Below, piece after piece: positions 54,501 through 64,000 of a stretch of 64,000 bases of DNA. The translations under genes and the position numbers were made by a program. The notes under the pieces are model-generated. The model was not told where the DNA came from. It was given only the letters and a program-made list of their open reading frames with translations, and did not search any database. Location: NCBI GenBank assembly GCA_013396995.1, contig VWZP01010350.1, forward strand, positions 1,112,806 through 1,176,805, read 5' to 3'. This stretch comes from Dicaeum eximium. Taxonomy: Eukaryota; Chordata; Aves; Passeriformes; Dicaeidae. The first letter of the stretch is position 1, and each line of letters starts with the position of its first letter.

Positions 54501-57500
54501 GAAATAAAACGACTGAAAGCTAGAAGCAGACAAAAAGGGGAAAGACAGTAGAAAATAATGTTCTAATGACAGAGTTATGATCTAGAAGACATAAAGCAAA
54601 CACTGCTCAGATAATCTCTCTTGAAAGGAAAGTCCCACCGACACCATCTGCTTCTTTAGTGTGAAACTGTTGGTATTGCCTTGTTTTTTTTGACATGTCT
54701 TTTTCTATGAGAAGAGCTAATTTTCCCCCAAGCATTCTATCTGCCTAATGAGTCTGCCAAAAACATCACTTTCATTGCTGGAAAAATGACCCACCAAAAA
54801 AAAAAAAAAAAAACCAACAAGTCACCCTCTTACATATCTAACCACCAACTAAGTGCAGCAGTCTTGGTCTAGCAGAAACACCTTCTGGAAATACAAATAT
54901 ATCTATCTTCTGGACCTCCATGGGCAGCTACTCCTGCAGAAATTACAGCATGCAGGGATTAAAGGATTAAGCGGTTAAAAACCCTGCAGCCTTGCAAATG
55001 AGAAAACAGCCAGTTTGTGGGTTCACACAGCAGGGAGAGGAAGAAGGTATGCAAAAGGCACCTACAAGTAGTCCTCGAGGGTTTTAGGGGCCATGGCAAT
55101 GGAGGTGCCATAGTCTCATCTTGTCTTTGCACTAAGAGTGCAAAGTGAATTTTTGGAAGCTTAAGAGGATGCAGAGCCAAGCAAGTTACAGAAATGAGCG
55201 GAGGAGGCTTGAATTGACATGGCATTTGCTTGATATGCTGAGCACTCTCTGAAACTTCAATGCTGTGAGTCAGCGCTTCTCATGTCAGTGATTACAGTAA
55301 TTAACAGCAAGAACATTAGATTTGTGTGGGGATAGAGGTAAATTTAGGTCTTTAGAATGATGTACTGAGTAATCAGCATCAGTTGATAGGCATGCTGGCC
55401 ACAAGTGTAAAAATAATTTCCTGTATGAGCAAGAATGCATAAATCAGAGCCAAATTAATTCAGGCACAAGAAGTGCTGGTGAGGTACCAAGCTCCAAATG
55501 TGCCCTCATCTGACTCTTGCAACAACCTTTCTAATGTTTAAATAATCTGGAAACACATTTTTATGTTTAACAAACATGATACTTTAGTCATGGGACAGGT
55601 TTTTGCCACTACTAGCATGCCTTTTAAATTACAGGACAGTACAGTGTATATTACTGATTCAGGCCATTAGAAAAAGATATTTACATCTCTTACTAGGAAC
55701 TCAAAATAAATCTGTACATTCTTTTTCAAACATTTTAACCCTGGCTTTTCCTGTCTCCTTAGAATTCAGTATTGCAAAACAAAACAGTATCCACAAATAG
55801 CCACTACAGTCTAACAGGCAAATAACAAGCACTCTGCCACTGGTGAGGATTTTCTCTTACACAGATCTGTGGCCTCAAATACATAAAACTTATGCTTAGG
55901 ATTCATTCCACAGTGCAGGAGTGGTTTAATACTCATACACCCAGAGACATTCTACATAGAAGATCTGCATTTATTTTTTGGAAAAAAACAGAGAGATGTT
56001 CTATTTGCAGGACAGTAATATCACTTCTCATACAGAGGTATACACTAAAGTGTATCCAACTTCTACACAAAAACGTCTGGAATAATAAAGTGAGTTTGGT
56101 CAGAGCAACCAAAGGAATCATTAATTCAGAAGTACTCTACATCAAGTGCTTCCTGCAGTATTCCCACAGAGTTGCATTTGCAGAGTAAAGCTGCCTCCTG
56201 TAGATTCCATCCTTTTTTCCAATAGAGCTAAAAAAACCACCTAACAGCACCACATTTATACATATACAATTATATTAGAAATATAGTAGAAAAATTAGCA
56301 TTCCAGTAAAGACTGCCATCAACATTACCTTTTTTATTTCATCTTCAAATGCTTTCTCCAGATACTTGTATCTCCTGATAAGTTTATTGAAGACCTAAAG
56401 ATAAACACATATTAACTTAAGAAGTGTAACAATTACAGCCATCTTTCTTTACAAAAGAAAGTAAAGAGAAATAAGCAGCTTGCAGAATGGTTTTTCACTA
56501 GTGTTGTTTGCCACATGGAGAGCACAAAACAACCTTCTCTCAATTTTGTGATTCTTGCGTCATAGAGCAATGCTTGAGTCAGAGAATTTATTGCACTTTG
56601 AATCTTTTCACATTTCTCAAAATTTCTTTCCTTCTCTACTTTTCACCCTATCCATAGATAAAAGCAAGGGAGAGGAGGGGAAGGAGGGTAACTGCACCCT
56701 TCCCCCAGTAATGCAGTGCTGGGGAAGCTCTCAGCTATAGACTGATGGAGTGAGGATGCTGGGCATCTTCAGAAGATGCAGTATCTTGGCAAATCAACTA
56801 CCATAGATGTTTACAACAACACACTACTGTCAGAGAAAGAGGAAGGACATTTGCCAAAGCTTCAACAACAACGATGTTATTGGAACCACTTGCTCCTCAG
56901 TTTTGACCATTTCCTTCCTGTCATGCGACCACAGACTATGAAACCAGAAGCAGCACAGGTGCAGAGTTCATTCAAGGTGAAGAAGGAAGAGATAAGAAAT
57001 TAAATAAACAAATCATCAGTCGCACTGCTGTACAGAGGCACGAAGCATATGACTCACTGTCACAGGTAAAAAGGTTTATGTGGGGAACAAATTACGTTAT
57101 TGCCACACTGGATAGGCAAGGAAGGAAAATTAGGTTTAGAAAGCTTCAATTCTCTTTCCATAATATAAAATACACCCAAACATCCTAACTGGTAGTATTT
57201 TGTGGCTATGCTGAGAAGAAGAGACACACAGAATCCTAATAAAATAAGATAGAAAATGAAAATTTAAGATTCTTGTTAATATTTGCAAACAAAATTCTGC
57301 ATATTTTCTTAAGTCTCTCTAAATGACAGAAGCATGACTTCATATGCAAATAATCTGCTAAAATATCAATACTAACTTCAGTCTTTTGACTAGAAGACTT
57401 TTAATTGTTTCCATAACTAAATCCACAAAAAAAACCCAGTCAACCAGCTATTTGGGAGACAGAGTAAGAAATTACCTTCTAGGTATCTTCTAGATAAAAA

Positions 57501-60500
57501 AACAAAGGTCTAAATACTACTTTAGACCAACTCCACGTTTTCATAATACAGTAAGAGCTCTATTTTTCATTATGCATGAAAAAATGGCAAGGTCAATAAA
57601 AGGACATCTCTTCAGGCATCAATTAGAAAATGTTGATTTATTTTGGTGGCTTTTGGTTTGAAGTGCAGAGAACCCATTGAAAATCCCAGTTCTTCAAATC
57701 ACTCTTCAAAGTGAAGACTTCCTTTCCGTGTTTCAATATGCAATCTTTTACTTTAAATTTCTTCTTGGAGGACTGCCACTGCCCATTTTTGTTCAAAAGA
57801 TCATTAAAATATTACAATTCAAGAAGACAGAATCAATGCCTTTACTGATAACAGATTTTCCTGAAGCAGAATACCCTGTTTTCAAGAGACCATAAGGCTG
57901 ACACATAAATATTGACTCCCTTCCCAAAATTAGGTATATTTCACTAATTTAGATTATTAAAGATGTTTTTAAAGGCGCTTTCTGCTATTAAGCAAACATA
58001 TTTTACCAATGCAGATTTTGATCCCAGCACTCTTTAAATCAACTATGCACCTTTCCAGGAACTTAAAATTCTAAACACCTTATCAGGGACAGCAGCTTTT
58101 ACGCTTTTAGTTGTTGTCTCCAGCATTCCAATAATACCCACCGATCTAAGAAGATATATACATACTTAATTAACAATAGAGTTTTGACATATGGAGTTGC
58201 AAAGGTATTGCATTTTTCTGCAATCCTACTGGTATCCAGAATTGCATGGTGGCTTGGAACCTTCCATAGAATTCTAATGGTACTTTCTCATATAATTACT
58301 GCCTTCCATTAAGGAGTTGCAAAGTTAGTTTCTTTTCAAGAATGTTTTACGGTTTACAGGTTTTTTGTATTAATTTCACATAGGCCTATTTATGCAAGCC
58401 TTATTCCTGCAGGAAGAAATTATACATCACATATGTAGGAGAAATGAAAGCCCTTGGAATACATGCCCAACTCCTAACTAGTTATGCAACTAAAAGTTGG
58501 AGGCGTGAGCTTTATATTTTTTGTCATTCATGTACTTCATAGAATTGTTTAAATACCTTTAAGACAACAGAGTCCAACTGTTAACCCAGCAGTGCTAAGT
58601 GCCACTAAACCATGGCCCTAGGCTACCACGTCTACAGATCTCTTAAATATCTCCAAGACTGGAGACTCCACCATTTCCCTAGGCAGTCTACTACAATGTT
58701 TGACAACTCTTTCAGTGAAAAAATTTTTCCTAATATCCATCTAAACCTCACCTGGCACAACTTGAGGCCATCTCCTCTCATCCTGTCACTTGTTATATGG
58801 GAGAAGAGACTGACCCCCACCTAGCTACAGCCTTCTTCCAAGGAATTTTAGAGAGTGATAAGGCTTCCCCTGAGCCTCCTTTCCTCCAGCCTAAATTCCC
58901 ACAGCTCCCTCAGCTGCTCTTCACAGGGCTTGTGCTCCAGACCTTCTCTAGCTCCACTGCCCTTCTCTGGACACTCTCCAGCACCTCAATGTCTCTCTTG
59001 CAGTGAGGGACCCAGAACTGAATGCAGGATTTGAGGTGTGGCCTCACCATTGCTGAGTACAGGGAGATGTACACTGCCCTGGTCTTGCTGGCCAAACCAT
59101 TGCTTATAAAAGCTGAATTTCTGATACAGCTCACGCGTTTCTCAAATATGGTCATATAAATATTTCAGTCTGCACATAGAAATGTGAAGACATTTCTAGA
59201 AATAGTCAACAAAATTAATAAGGGTGGTGTCTAGAAATAGACTCAACCAGTGGTAGACTGTGATAAGCAAGACTGCTTTTTGTAAAGAAAGCATTGCCAA
59301 CTGTGATCAGACTACATTAGACATCCTATTTTCTTACCTAAAATGTGTATGTTAGGCCACATTAATGATTAATGGGATTTTCAATAGGTCTGTAGCTAGC
59401 CTAGTGCAGCCTAGAGTCTGCAGATATTCCACTATAATCCCTTTTGACAAATAAATGGAAAACAGTAATCAGCTATGCCTTTACTGACCTGAGCATAATT
59501 TCGGATGGCATCATGATCTTCATCTGCAAAAAATACACAGTGGCTGGTCATCTTGGTCTTGTCATTGTCATCTATGCGTGTGCCTCCAGGAGCTATCAGA
59601 AAGGAGAAAAAAAAGGCAAGGAATTATTTCTTATTTTAAAGAATGTAAGATTTAATAAGTCTAGTAAGTCTTACGTTAATATCACTGAGGCAAAAGGCCA
59701 CAGTAACAGTTAGCAGGGGAGAGGGAGAAACAGAGACAGACCAAACTTTGCTAAGATGTGGTGGCACCTGGCAGAAGGGACACCTGGCTGATATGCTGTA
59801 CCGTAGATCACACAGTCCCCACAGGACTGAGTTATTCCTAAGCAATCTCAGCTTGAGAGCGCTGAGAGTGATCAAACAAGTATGGGTTGGAGCACAACCC
59901 TTACACATTATTTTAACTCTTCCTTTAAACACCATAATAATGTAAATTTTCCCAAAGAGAAAAGTATTAGCGCTGTGTTAGTAATCTGAGTACTTGGAAC
60001 ACCCTGCTAACCCCTCTAATGCTTCACAAGCTCATGTAAACCTTCAAAACACAGCCTTATTTTGTTGAGCGTTTTTTTCCCCTCGGTATTTCCACTAGCT
60101 GTTGTTTCCTGCATTACCTCAAGTCTTACAAAAACATCTTTTCTTTTACATACCAAAGAACAGGAGTCAACGCAATGTGACCAGTAAAAGGACATAACTT
60201 ACTCAAAATAAAGAGGAAAATGAAAAGTATGTTTTCGCCAGAGGCTGATATATGGTAGAAATGTCCCATGAACATCCACAAAGCACACCTCATTATCCTA
60301 CACTTCTCTGAGCTACCTTTCGTTGCAACATCTACAAAGCAAGATTTGCTGTAGCTCTTAACCTGGAGCGCACCTTTTTATGCAAATAAATCCTTCTGTA
60401 TCCCCTAGCTAGCATCTCTCTTGTTCTCTTTGCTGTTGCAATTATATGCTGGTTTAGCTCAGACTGAAGGCTTCTCAGAGCAGTATCCAGAAAGTACCAG

Positions 60501-60837
60501 AGGTCTTAGTGCATGACAAACAACAAACAGTGCTAGGACAGGAGATGCAAGCAGTGAAATTTTAATACAGGTTATAATTTCCACTGTAGAGGAAGATAGG
60601 ATCTTAAAAGAAGTAAGCAAGGCTGATCATCAAAATTCTCTCAGATATTCTGCAGGTTACCTAACATGCTGCCAGCTACCAAAATATCAAAGAGTGTGTC
60701 AGCATAGCGGCGATAATCAAGTCGTGAGCCTGCTGCATCCAGAAACTTGGCTATAGCCTCCAGGTCATTCCCAGCTTCATTGAGGCCTTGGACAATTGTA
60801 TCCCTGAAGACTGTGGGTTCAAATTTCTCCTTTTCAT
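30559..60837 (-). CDS. BZW2: BZW2, eIF5-mimic protein 1 (spliced, lacks first 19 codons)
   Basis: BZW2 (5MP1) is a cytosolic eIF5-like protein that binds eIF2 and eIF3 through a C-terminal W2 HEAT-type domain, competes with eIF5, and tightens start-codon choice. Ten exons join on the minus strand: 60837-60661, 59592-59489, 56394-56329, 49662-49527, 45603-45494, 43642-43472, 43066-42920, 38894-38756, 32361-32239 and 30587-30559. Phases agree at every junction and all introns within the window are GT-AG. The joined frame gives 400 residues and a TGA stop, exactly residues 20-419 of the human protein. The W2 domain covers about residues 248-415 (exons 43642 to 30587) and ends in the acidic tail ESESEGEEN. 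That ending, with DVLSEEAILKWYKEAH before it, favours BZW2 over the paralogue BZW1. The start-codon exon lies beyond 64000. No internal stop or frameshift was seen. Confidence 0.96.
30588..32238 (-). other. BZW2: BZW2 last intron
   Basis: 1651-bp intron. No repeat element or additional exon was recognised. It is AT-rich and ordinary. Confidence 0.85.
32239..32361 (-). CDS. BZW2: BZW2 coding exon, residues 370-411
   Basis: It encodes (A)DVLSEEAILKWYKEAH followed by the conserved KGKSVFLDQMKKFVEWLQ block, the C-terminal helices of the W2 domain. The acceptor is TTTCAG and the donor GTATGG. It enters and leaves in phase 1. Confidence 0.96.
34209..34276. repeat. A-rich low-complexity tract
   Basis: Runs of A are broken by single or double C (AAAAACAAAAACC type). 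It creates Lys/Gln-rich or Phe/Val-rich spurious open frames. Confidence 0.9.
36191..36220. repeat. (AAT/AGT)n trinucleotide microsatellite
   Basis: GAATAATAATAATAGTAATA and continuation, about ten trinucleotide units. Confidence 0.85.
38756..38894 (-). CDS. BZW2: BZW2 coding exon, residues 324-370
   Basis: It begins QYAPLLAVFSTQGQSELI and ends IVVLFYK plus one base of the next codon. It is part of the W2 domain. The acceptor is CTTTCAG and the donor GTAAAA. Confidence 0.96.
38895..42919 (-). other. BZW2: BZW2 intron between residues 323 and 324
   Basis: 4025-bp intron with no coding sequence or clear transposon recognised. A short imperfect stem (TGACCAG and CTGGTCA, near 39867-39888) is the only local structure noted. 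Confidence 0.85.
42920..43066 (-). CDS. BZW2: BZW2 coding exon, residues 275-323
   Basis: 49 full codons starting VVLYVKEEMKRNELPE and ending EQALKHLK. It includes the WTCVMNAVEWNKKEE core of the W2 domain. The acceptor is CTCCAG and the donor GTGCTT. Both ends are on codon boundaries. Confidence 0.96.
43067..43471 (-). other. BZW2: BZW2 short intron
   Basis: 405-bp intron, the shortest in the window. It contains a 10-bp tandem duplication (AGTATTAAGA at 43161-43180) and nothing else notable. Confidence 0.9.
43472..43642 (-). CDS. BZW2: BZW2 coding exon, residues 218-274
   Basis: 57 full codons starting ELFPANRQNVDHFAKYF and ending SQECPIKE. It leads into the W2 domain. The acceptor is TTTTAG and the donor GTAAAA. 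Confidence 0.96.
43643..45493 (-). other. BZW2: BZW2 intron between residues 217 and 218
   Basis: 1851-bp AT-rich intron. It contains the 32-bp-arm inverted repeat at 44955-45044 and no recognisable transposon. Confidence 0.85.
44955..45044. repeat. AT-rich inverted repeat, 32-bp arms
   Basis: Arm 44955-44986 and the reverse complement of arm 45013-45044 match at 30 of 32 positions, with a 26-base spacer. Part of the right arm (AATGAATAATAAGCTAATAA) recurs as a direct copy at about 45061-45080. It lies about 450 bases from the exon at 45494 and would be transcribed in BZW2 pre-mRNA. Confidence 0.9.
45494..45603 (-). CDS. BZW2: BZW2 coding exon, residues 181-217
   Basis: It completes a Gly codon and reads IAASFAVKLFKAWMAEKD through KANLDKRLL. 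The acceptor is TAATAG and the donor is the strong consensus GTAAGT. Confidence 0.96.
45604..49526 (-). other. BZW2: BZW2 intron within codon 181
   Basis: 3923-bp intron. No exon, transposon or notable repeat was recognised. Confidence 0.85.
49527..49662 (-). CDS. BZW2: BZW2 coding exon, residues 136-181
   Basis: It reads LLLFLKAFTETEQTKLAM and continues to TDNIVKEG, with the Gly codon split by the intron. It differs from the remembered human sequence by conservative changes only. The acceptor is TCCACAG and the donor GTAATT. Confidence 0.96.
49863..50440 (+). mobile_element. CR1 LINE 3' fragment, artificially repeated
   Basis: Typical CR1 3' sequence on the plus strand: CTGAAGGAAGCCTACAAAAA, CTTTGCTGTGAGGGTGGCAA, GTTCAAGGCCAGGTTGGAGG and the terminal CCATTCTGTGATTCTGTGGG. 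The element is interrupted at 50142 by one N, after which the sequence restarts at an earlier point. Its 3' terminus appears near 50440 and again near 50730. Probably one insertion exists in the real genome. Confidence 0.93.
49894..50788 (+). repeat. Threefold near-identical repeat with single-N junctions
   Basis: Segment 49894-50141 (248 bp) is repeated base for base at 50143-50390. Segment 50214-50500 (287 bp) is repeated at 50502-50788 with one difference (C at 50407, T at 50695). Each junction is marked by a single N (50142 and 50501). The pattern is that of contig ends overlapping and being joined without merging. Confidence 0.95.
50502..50730 (+). mobile_element. Third copy of the same CR1 3' end
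   Basis: It begins directly after the N at 50501 in the middle of the CR1 sequence and runs to the terminal TTCTGTGATTCTGTG repeat. It is identical to 50214-50442 apart from one base, so it is probably an assembly copy and not an independent insertion. Confidence 0.85.
53032..53071. repeat. 20-bp imperfect tandem duplication
   Basis: TCCCTCGCTACTTAAAGTAC is followed by TCCCTCGCAACTTAAAGTTG, with 17 of 20 bases identical. It lies in a BZW2 intron. Confidence 0.85.
54796..54813. repeat. poly(A) tract, 18 A
   Basis: Uninterrupted run of A in a BZW2 intron. No retroposon was recognised beside it. Confidence 0.9.
56329..56394 (-). CDS. BZW2: BZW2 coding exon, residues 114-135
   Basis: 22 full codons, VFNKLIRRYKYLEKAF then EDEIKK. 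The acceptor is CTTTAG and the donor GTAATG. Human has Met where this has Ile in EDEIKK. Confidence 0.95.
56395..59488 (-). other. BZW2: BZW2 intron between residues 113 and 114
   Basis: 3094-bp intron containing a long CR1 fragment (58537-59120). No additional exon was seen. Confidence 0.85.
58537..59120 (-). mobile_element. CR1 LINE fragment, about 580 bp
   Basis: The plus strand starts with the complement of the CR1 terminus (TCATAGAATTG) and AGTCCAACTGTTAACCCAGC. Classic blocks follow: AAGACTGGAGACTCCACCAT, CAACTTGAGGCCATCTCCTC, CTTCTCTGGACACTCTCCAG and TTTGAGGTGTGGCCTCACCA. These include the end of the reverse-transcriptase frame. The element is in the same orientation as BZW2, 5'-truncated near 59120, and inactive. 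Confidence 0.94.
59489..59592 (-). CDS. BZW2: BZW2 coding exon, residues 79-113
   Basis: It completes an Ala codon and reads PGGTRIDDNDKTKMTSHC through EDHDAIRNYAQ. The acceptor is TGATAG and the donor GTCAGT. Confidence 0.95.
59593..60660 (-). other. BZW2: BZW2 intron within codon 79
   Basis: 1068-bp intron with no repeat or extra exon recognised. Confidence 0.85.
60661..60837 (-). CDS. BZW2: BZW2 first coding exon in the window, residues 20-79
   Basis: It reads (D)EKEKFEPTVFRDTIVQ and continues through RRYADTLFDILVAGSML. The first codon (Asp) is split, so an upstream coding exon must supply the start methionine, 19 residues and one base. The acceptor is GTTTCAG and the donor GTAACC. No in-frame start nearer to this exon is proposed. 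Confidence 0.95.
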
Positions 60838-63800
60838 CTGAAACAGAGAGAAGGGAGGAGAGAGTGTCAGTTTTTAAGCTTGTTAAAATCCTGTATCAGT
60901 CAGCATATACTCTTCTCATTCTGGTCAACACACCAGAAGTTTGTCTGGCTTGCATAATTTCTGGAAATTCTGCAGTGTTTACCCTTGCTTCCCCTCTCCT
61001 CCTCATCTCCCAACACCAAAACACACACAAACATACGGGAATAAATAAATACAGGAAAAGCAACTATTGAAACTGTTTTCAAACTTCATATCTTCTCTTG
61101 CTGAGGATATCCCACGTGTGTAGCACTGGGCATTGCTAAATCTGAGGGCAGAATAAAGGAATGCCAAGCTATGAGTACATCATCTCACTGTATGAACATT
61201 TCACTTTTCATCTCTTGCTATTTTTCTTTTAATAACTATGGTCACGTAACTAAAATGTTTTCAAAAAGACAAGTCTTCAGGAAAAATAGGACATTGAGTT
61301 ATTAATAAAACTAGTTTTTAAATAAACATTTAAGGCCACAAAATGTAACCAAAAATTTATCTTTTATATTCACAGACCTAAGCAGCACTAGGAACACAGC
61401 ACTCACATTGCATTTTCCACAGCTGTCCCTTGTTGAATTCAAGTAAGGCACAGCCTGACTCCCAGACAATGTCCCTGTGTCAAGGTCATTAGCCACAACA
61501 GAAACAACTGCAACCTCCAGGTAAATCTTATGTAGATTTACCCATACCTCCTGTGCTGCCTTTTTGTGCATGCAGTTAACAGCTTACTGTGGCCACTTGA
61601 AGGTTCTTAAGAAAACTTGTCCTGGCTTTATGTAAGGGCACAAATTAAATGCCTTTTACTGTTAAAATAACTTCAAACTTCAGAAACAAAATTGCAAGCT
61701 GTTCTGTGCACTCAAACCCAGGGTTGTTATCACCTGCTGACACAAACACTGATACAAGTTGTTGAAAAACTGGAAAATATTATATCCAGATGATCAATCC
61801 AGAGATTTTTACTTACTAAAATATATGAGAATTGGTTAAATTTCTGTCTAAACATGTGCTAATGCAGTCTGAAATACGCCAGCTGCAACTCTTGCAGGAT
61901 TTTTGTGACAAGAGGTTCTGGCCTTTATGTATCCTCTGGCTGCAAGCTTCTTTTCCCTGCACAGCTTTTCATCCCAGGGCTTAAACAAGAGACTCTGCTT
62001 TTTAACAGCCTCTCTTCCCTAATCTCTTCCCTCCTGCCACAGTACTTTCATGGCAATTAAATAGCTATCTTACAGACAATTCCTACTTTAGATTTTTTTG
62101 ATTTCTCATACAGAAAAGTTCTCTCTCCTCTGCTGCATGCACCCAGGGTGCACTCATTCTAGCACCTTCAGTGCATCACTTGAACATTCTCCTCCACTTC
62201 CAATGCATCCCCTTCTTCCATAGCAATTGTACCTGGAAGGCATAAAGCAGCCCCTTCCACTCAGTGTTCCAGGCCACTGGGAAGCTCATGGGACTAATCC
62301 ACTTGTCCTTTCAAGGAGCCTGGCAGCACACAGCCAGCTGCAGTTCAAGGCCTGTCTCTCAAGCACTAAGCACTGGGAAACTGTAGCATCCCCTTATTTT
62401 CCAGAAATCCCCTGTTATCCCTAGCTTTTTGTGACTTACTGAGTCCACTACCCATTTCCACATGGACTGCTTCCCCATCCCCCAAAACTGAGACAACTCC
62501 ATGGACACCCATTTATATGCTAATGCAACCATCTGCTCCCAACTCAGGCCCATCCTGAAGTGATGCACACAAAGACAGGGCCAACCTAGATTCTCCACTA
62601 CCATGCTCTCACCACCCAATACACTATTCAATATTGCCCCTTTGCTGGACTGCAAATGACTTCCTCTCAGGCTTTTACTTCACACCAGACCCTGGAGATG
62701 TTGAGGCTCTCAGCTGTGTTACCTTGACTTTGGCTGTGATGCAAACCTGGAGTCTGTGATTTGAGGAACCACCTCTCCTATCTGCAGGGCATGGCCAGCA
62801 GGGACAAACCAGAAGGTTGAGAGGGGAATTGAAGTACGTGCCTTTGCTCCAGGGAAATGCCCACAGAGAAGCACACTGCTGGAATCCCATCTGAGCCACC
62901 AGACCTGGTACCAAACACTCAGCTGCAGCTCTCCTCCAACTTGAAGTACAAAGCCCAACCCAAAACAAAGAACAAACCAGCCAACCAACCCACAAACAAA
63001 CCAGTCTTTTACTGAAATAAGTACTTCAGTATGTGTACTTCAGGCAGTTTTACTTGTGCACAAGAAACAAAGTTCTACCCATAAACAAGCATCTGAGTAT
63101 AATTATTCTCTTTTAGATTGCCAAATAAGTATGTATTATTTGAAGGGTAAAACAAAAAATGCTTGATGACACAGCAAGAAGACAGCCTTTTGTTTTAAGA
63201 GTTAAAAAAAAAAATCCTGTTTACTTTTTCAAATGCATTTTGCCTAAAAATTTAAGATCTTCCCATCTAAACTAGAACATATTATATGCTTGGTATCATG
63301 GGTACAAAGTACTCAGTAGAAACACAAATACCATTATTAATATTTCTTAGCTATTTTAAATAGATTCTTCCCCTGCCCCAGAAGTCTTCCTCTCATCTCT
63401 AGTACCCTACTGTTTTCTTGTCTATCACAATCTAAAAATTTATACAGGAACAAGAGGTGAATTAATTGCATGAAAAACAATTTATAATTTTATTGAAACA
63501 TTTTCCTACCAAGCTAATGTACTGAAGAGGAATGTGTAGTACAAGAGGATGAGGAAGAAGCCATCACCAACAAGGGGTGACAGTCTGTTGAGCTGTCAAG
63601 TGCACAATTACTAAACAAGCACAGCTCCAATCATGGGCTAGCAGAGGCAGGTGTAGCTTGCAGATGTGATGCACACAATATCCACTGCATCAGTGCTATA
63701 CACAGCTTTTCATTTTCAGCATGTTCCCAGATTATTTCCCATATTTTGCTTCTAAGAAAAATCACAAAGTACATTCATAGCCCTGTCCCTAATTTTATCA

Positions 63801-64000
63801 CTTCAAGAGAAGGCCCACAACTGTAATTCCGTGGAAGAAAAAAGATAACATGAAGAAGAGGGGCCAAACAAAGTAACATAAAGGTGTTAATACTGACATT
63901 TTATTAGGTAATTTTCTCATCTCCATAAACACAAGTACTGGCCAGACACCAATTACTGCTGACCCTCAGTGAAACAGAAAAACTCAACAGGTACAGAGAT
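60838..64000 (-). other. BZW2: BZW2 5' intron, continues past window
   Basis: Sequence upstream of the first visible exon. The expected start-codon exon (human MNKHQKP...) was looked for on the minus strand and not found, so it lies beyond 64000. An A/C-rich stretch (about 62950-63003) is the only low-complexity feature noted. No transposon was clearly recognised. Confidence 0.8.

Larger units (their letters stand above)
49663..56328 (-). other. BZW2: BZW2 intron between residues 135 and 136
   Basis: 6666-bp intron as assembled, about 537 bp of which is probably false duplication (see 49894-50788). It also contains a 20-bp tandem duplication (53032-53071) and a poly(A) run (54796-54813). No further exon was seen. 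Confidence 0.85.

Noticed and set aside
58612..59155. Open frames of 62-81 codons, one with a reverse-transcriptase-like ending
   Set aside because: The minus-strand frame is the decayed end of the CR1 reverse-transcriptase ORF and belongs to the transposon, not a host gene.
60449..60470. GGTTTAGCTCAGACTGAAGG resembling a tRNA A-box or SINE head
   Set aside because: No matching B-box or cloverleaf follows, and no tail typical of a tRNA-derived SINE was seen.
1..64000. CRISPR arrays, rRNA, tRNA, intact endogenous retrovirus or DNA transposon
   Set aside because: None was seen on reading both strands. The only arrayed repeats are microsatellites, the 39-bp minisatellite and the assembly-derived triplication.

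Overview
The window looks like vertebrate nuclear DNA from a bird. It is AT-rich and non-coding for the most part, its interspersed repeats are almost all CR1 LINE fragments with the avian octamer-like 3' end, and the coding sequence is in short exons bounded by GT-AG introns. I could not tell which bird. All organism and family assignments come from recognising sequence, not from a search.

Two protein-coding genes are supported, both on the minus strand. TSPAN13 (tetraspanin-13) lies at the left. Its second coding exon is at 113-280 and a roughly 11.7 kb intron 1 fills the rest of 281-11990. The first coding exon is not visible and most probably sits in a 126-base run of N (11991-12116) inside a CpG island at about 11740-12440. 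That island also carries a 39-bp minisatellite (12188-12363). From 12440 to about 30125 there is a gap of nearly 18 kb with no convincing gene. It holds CR1 pieces, simple repeats and one exon-like segment on the plus strand (25114-25274).

From 30125 to the right edge lies BZW2 (eIF5-mimic protein 1). Ten coding exons were delimited by hand. They join in phase with canonical splice sites and give 400 residues ending at a stop, which corresponds to residues 20-419 of the 419-residue human protein. The first 19 codons and the 5' UTR lie beyond 64000. TSPAN13 and BZW2 are also same-strand neighbours on human chromosome 7p21, so this is a conserved vertebrate gene pair.

The points most worth checking are these: a false tandem triplication with single-N junctions in a BZW2 intron (49894-50788), the missing TSPAN13 exon 1 in the promoter gap, the promoter minisatellite, a possible divergent plus-strand transcript (donor at 12426, exon at 25114-25274), and two strong intronic hairpins (3119-3180 and 44955-45044). 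I found no CRISPR array, operon, tRNA, rRNA, intact retrovirus or other new system.
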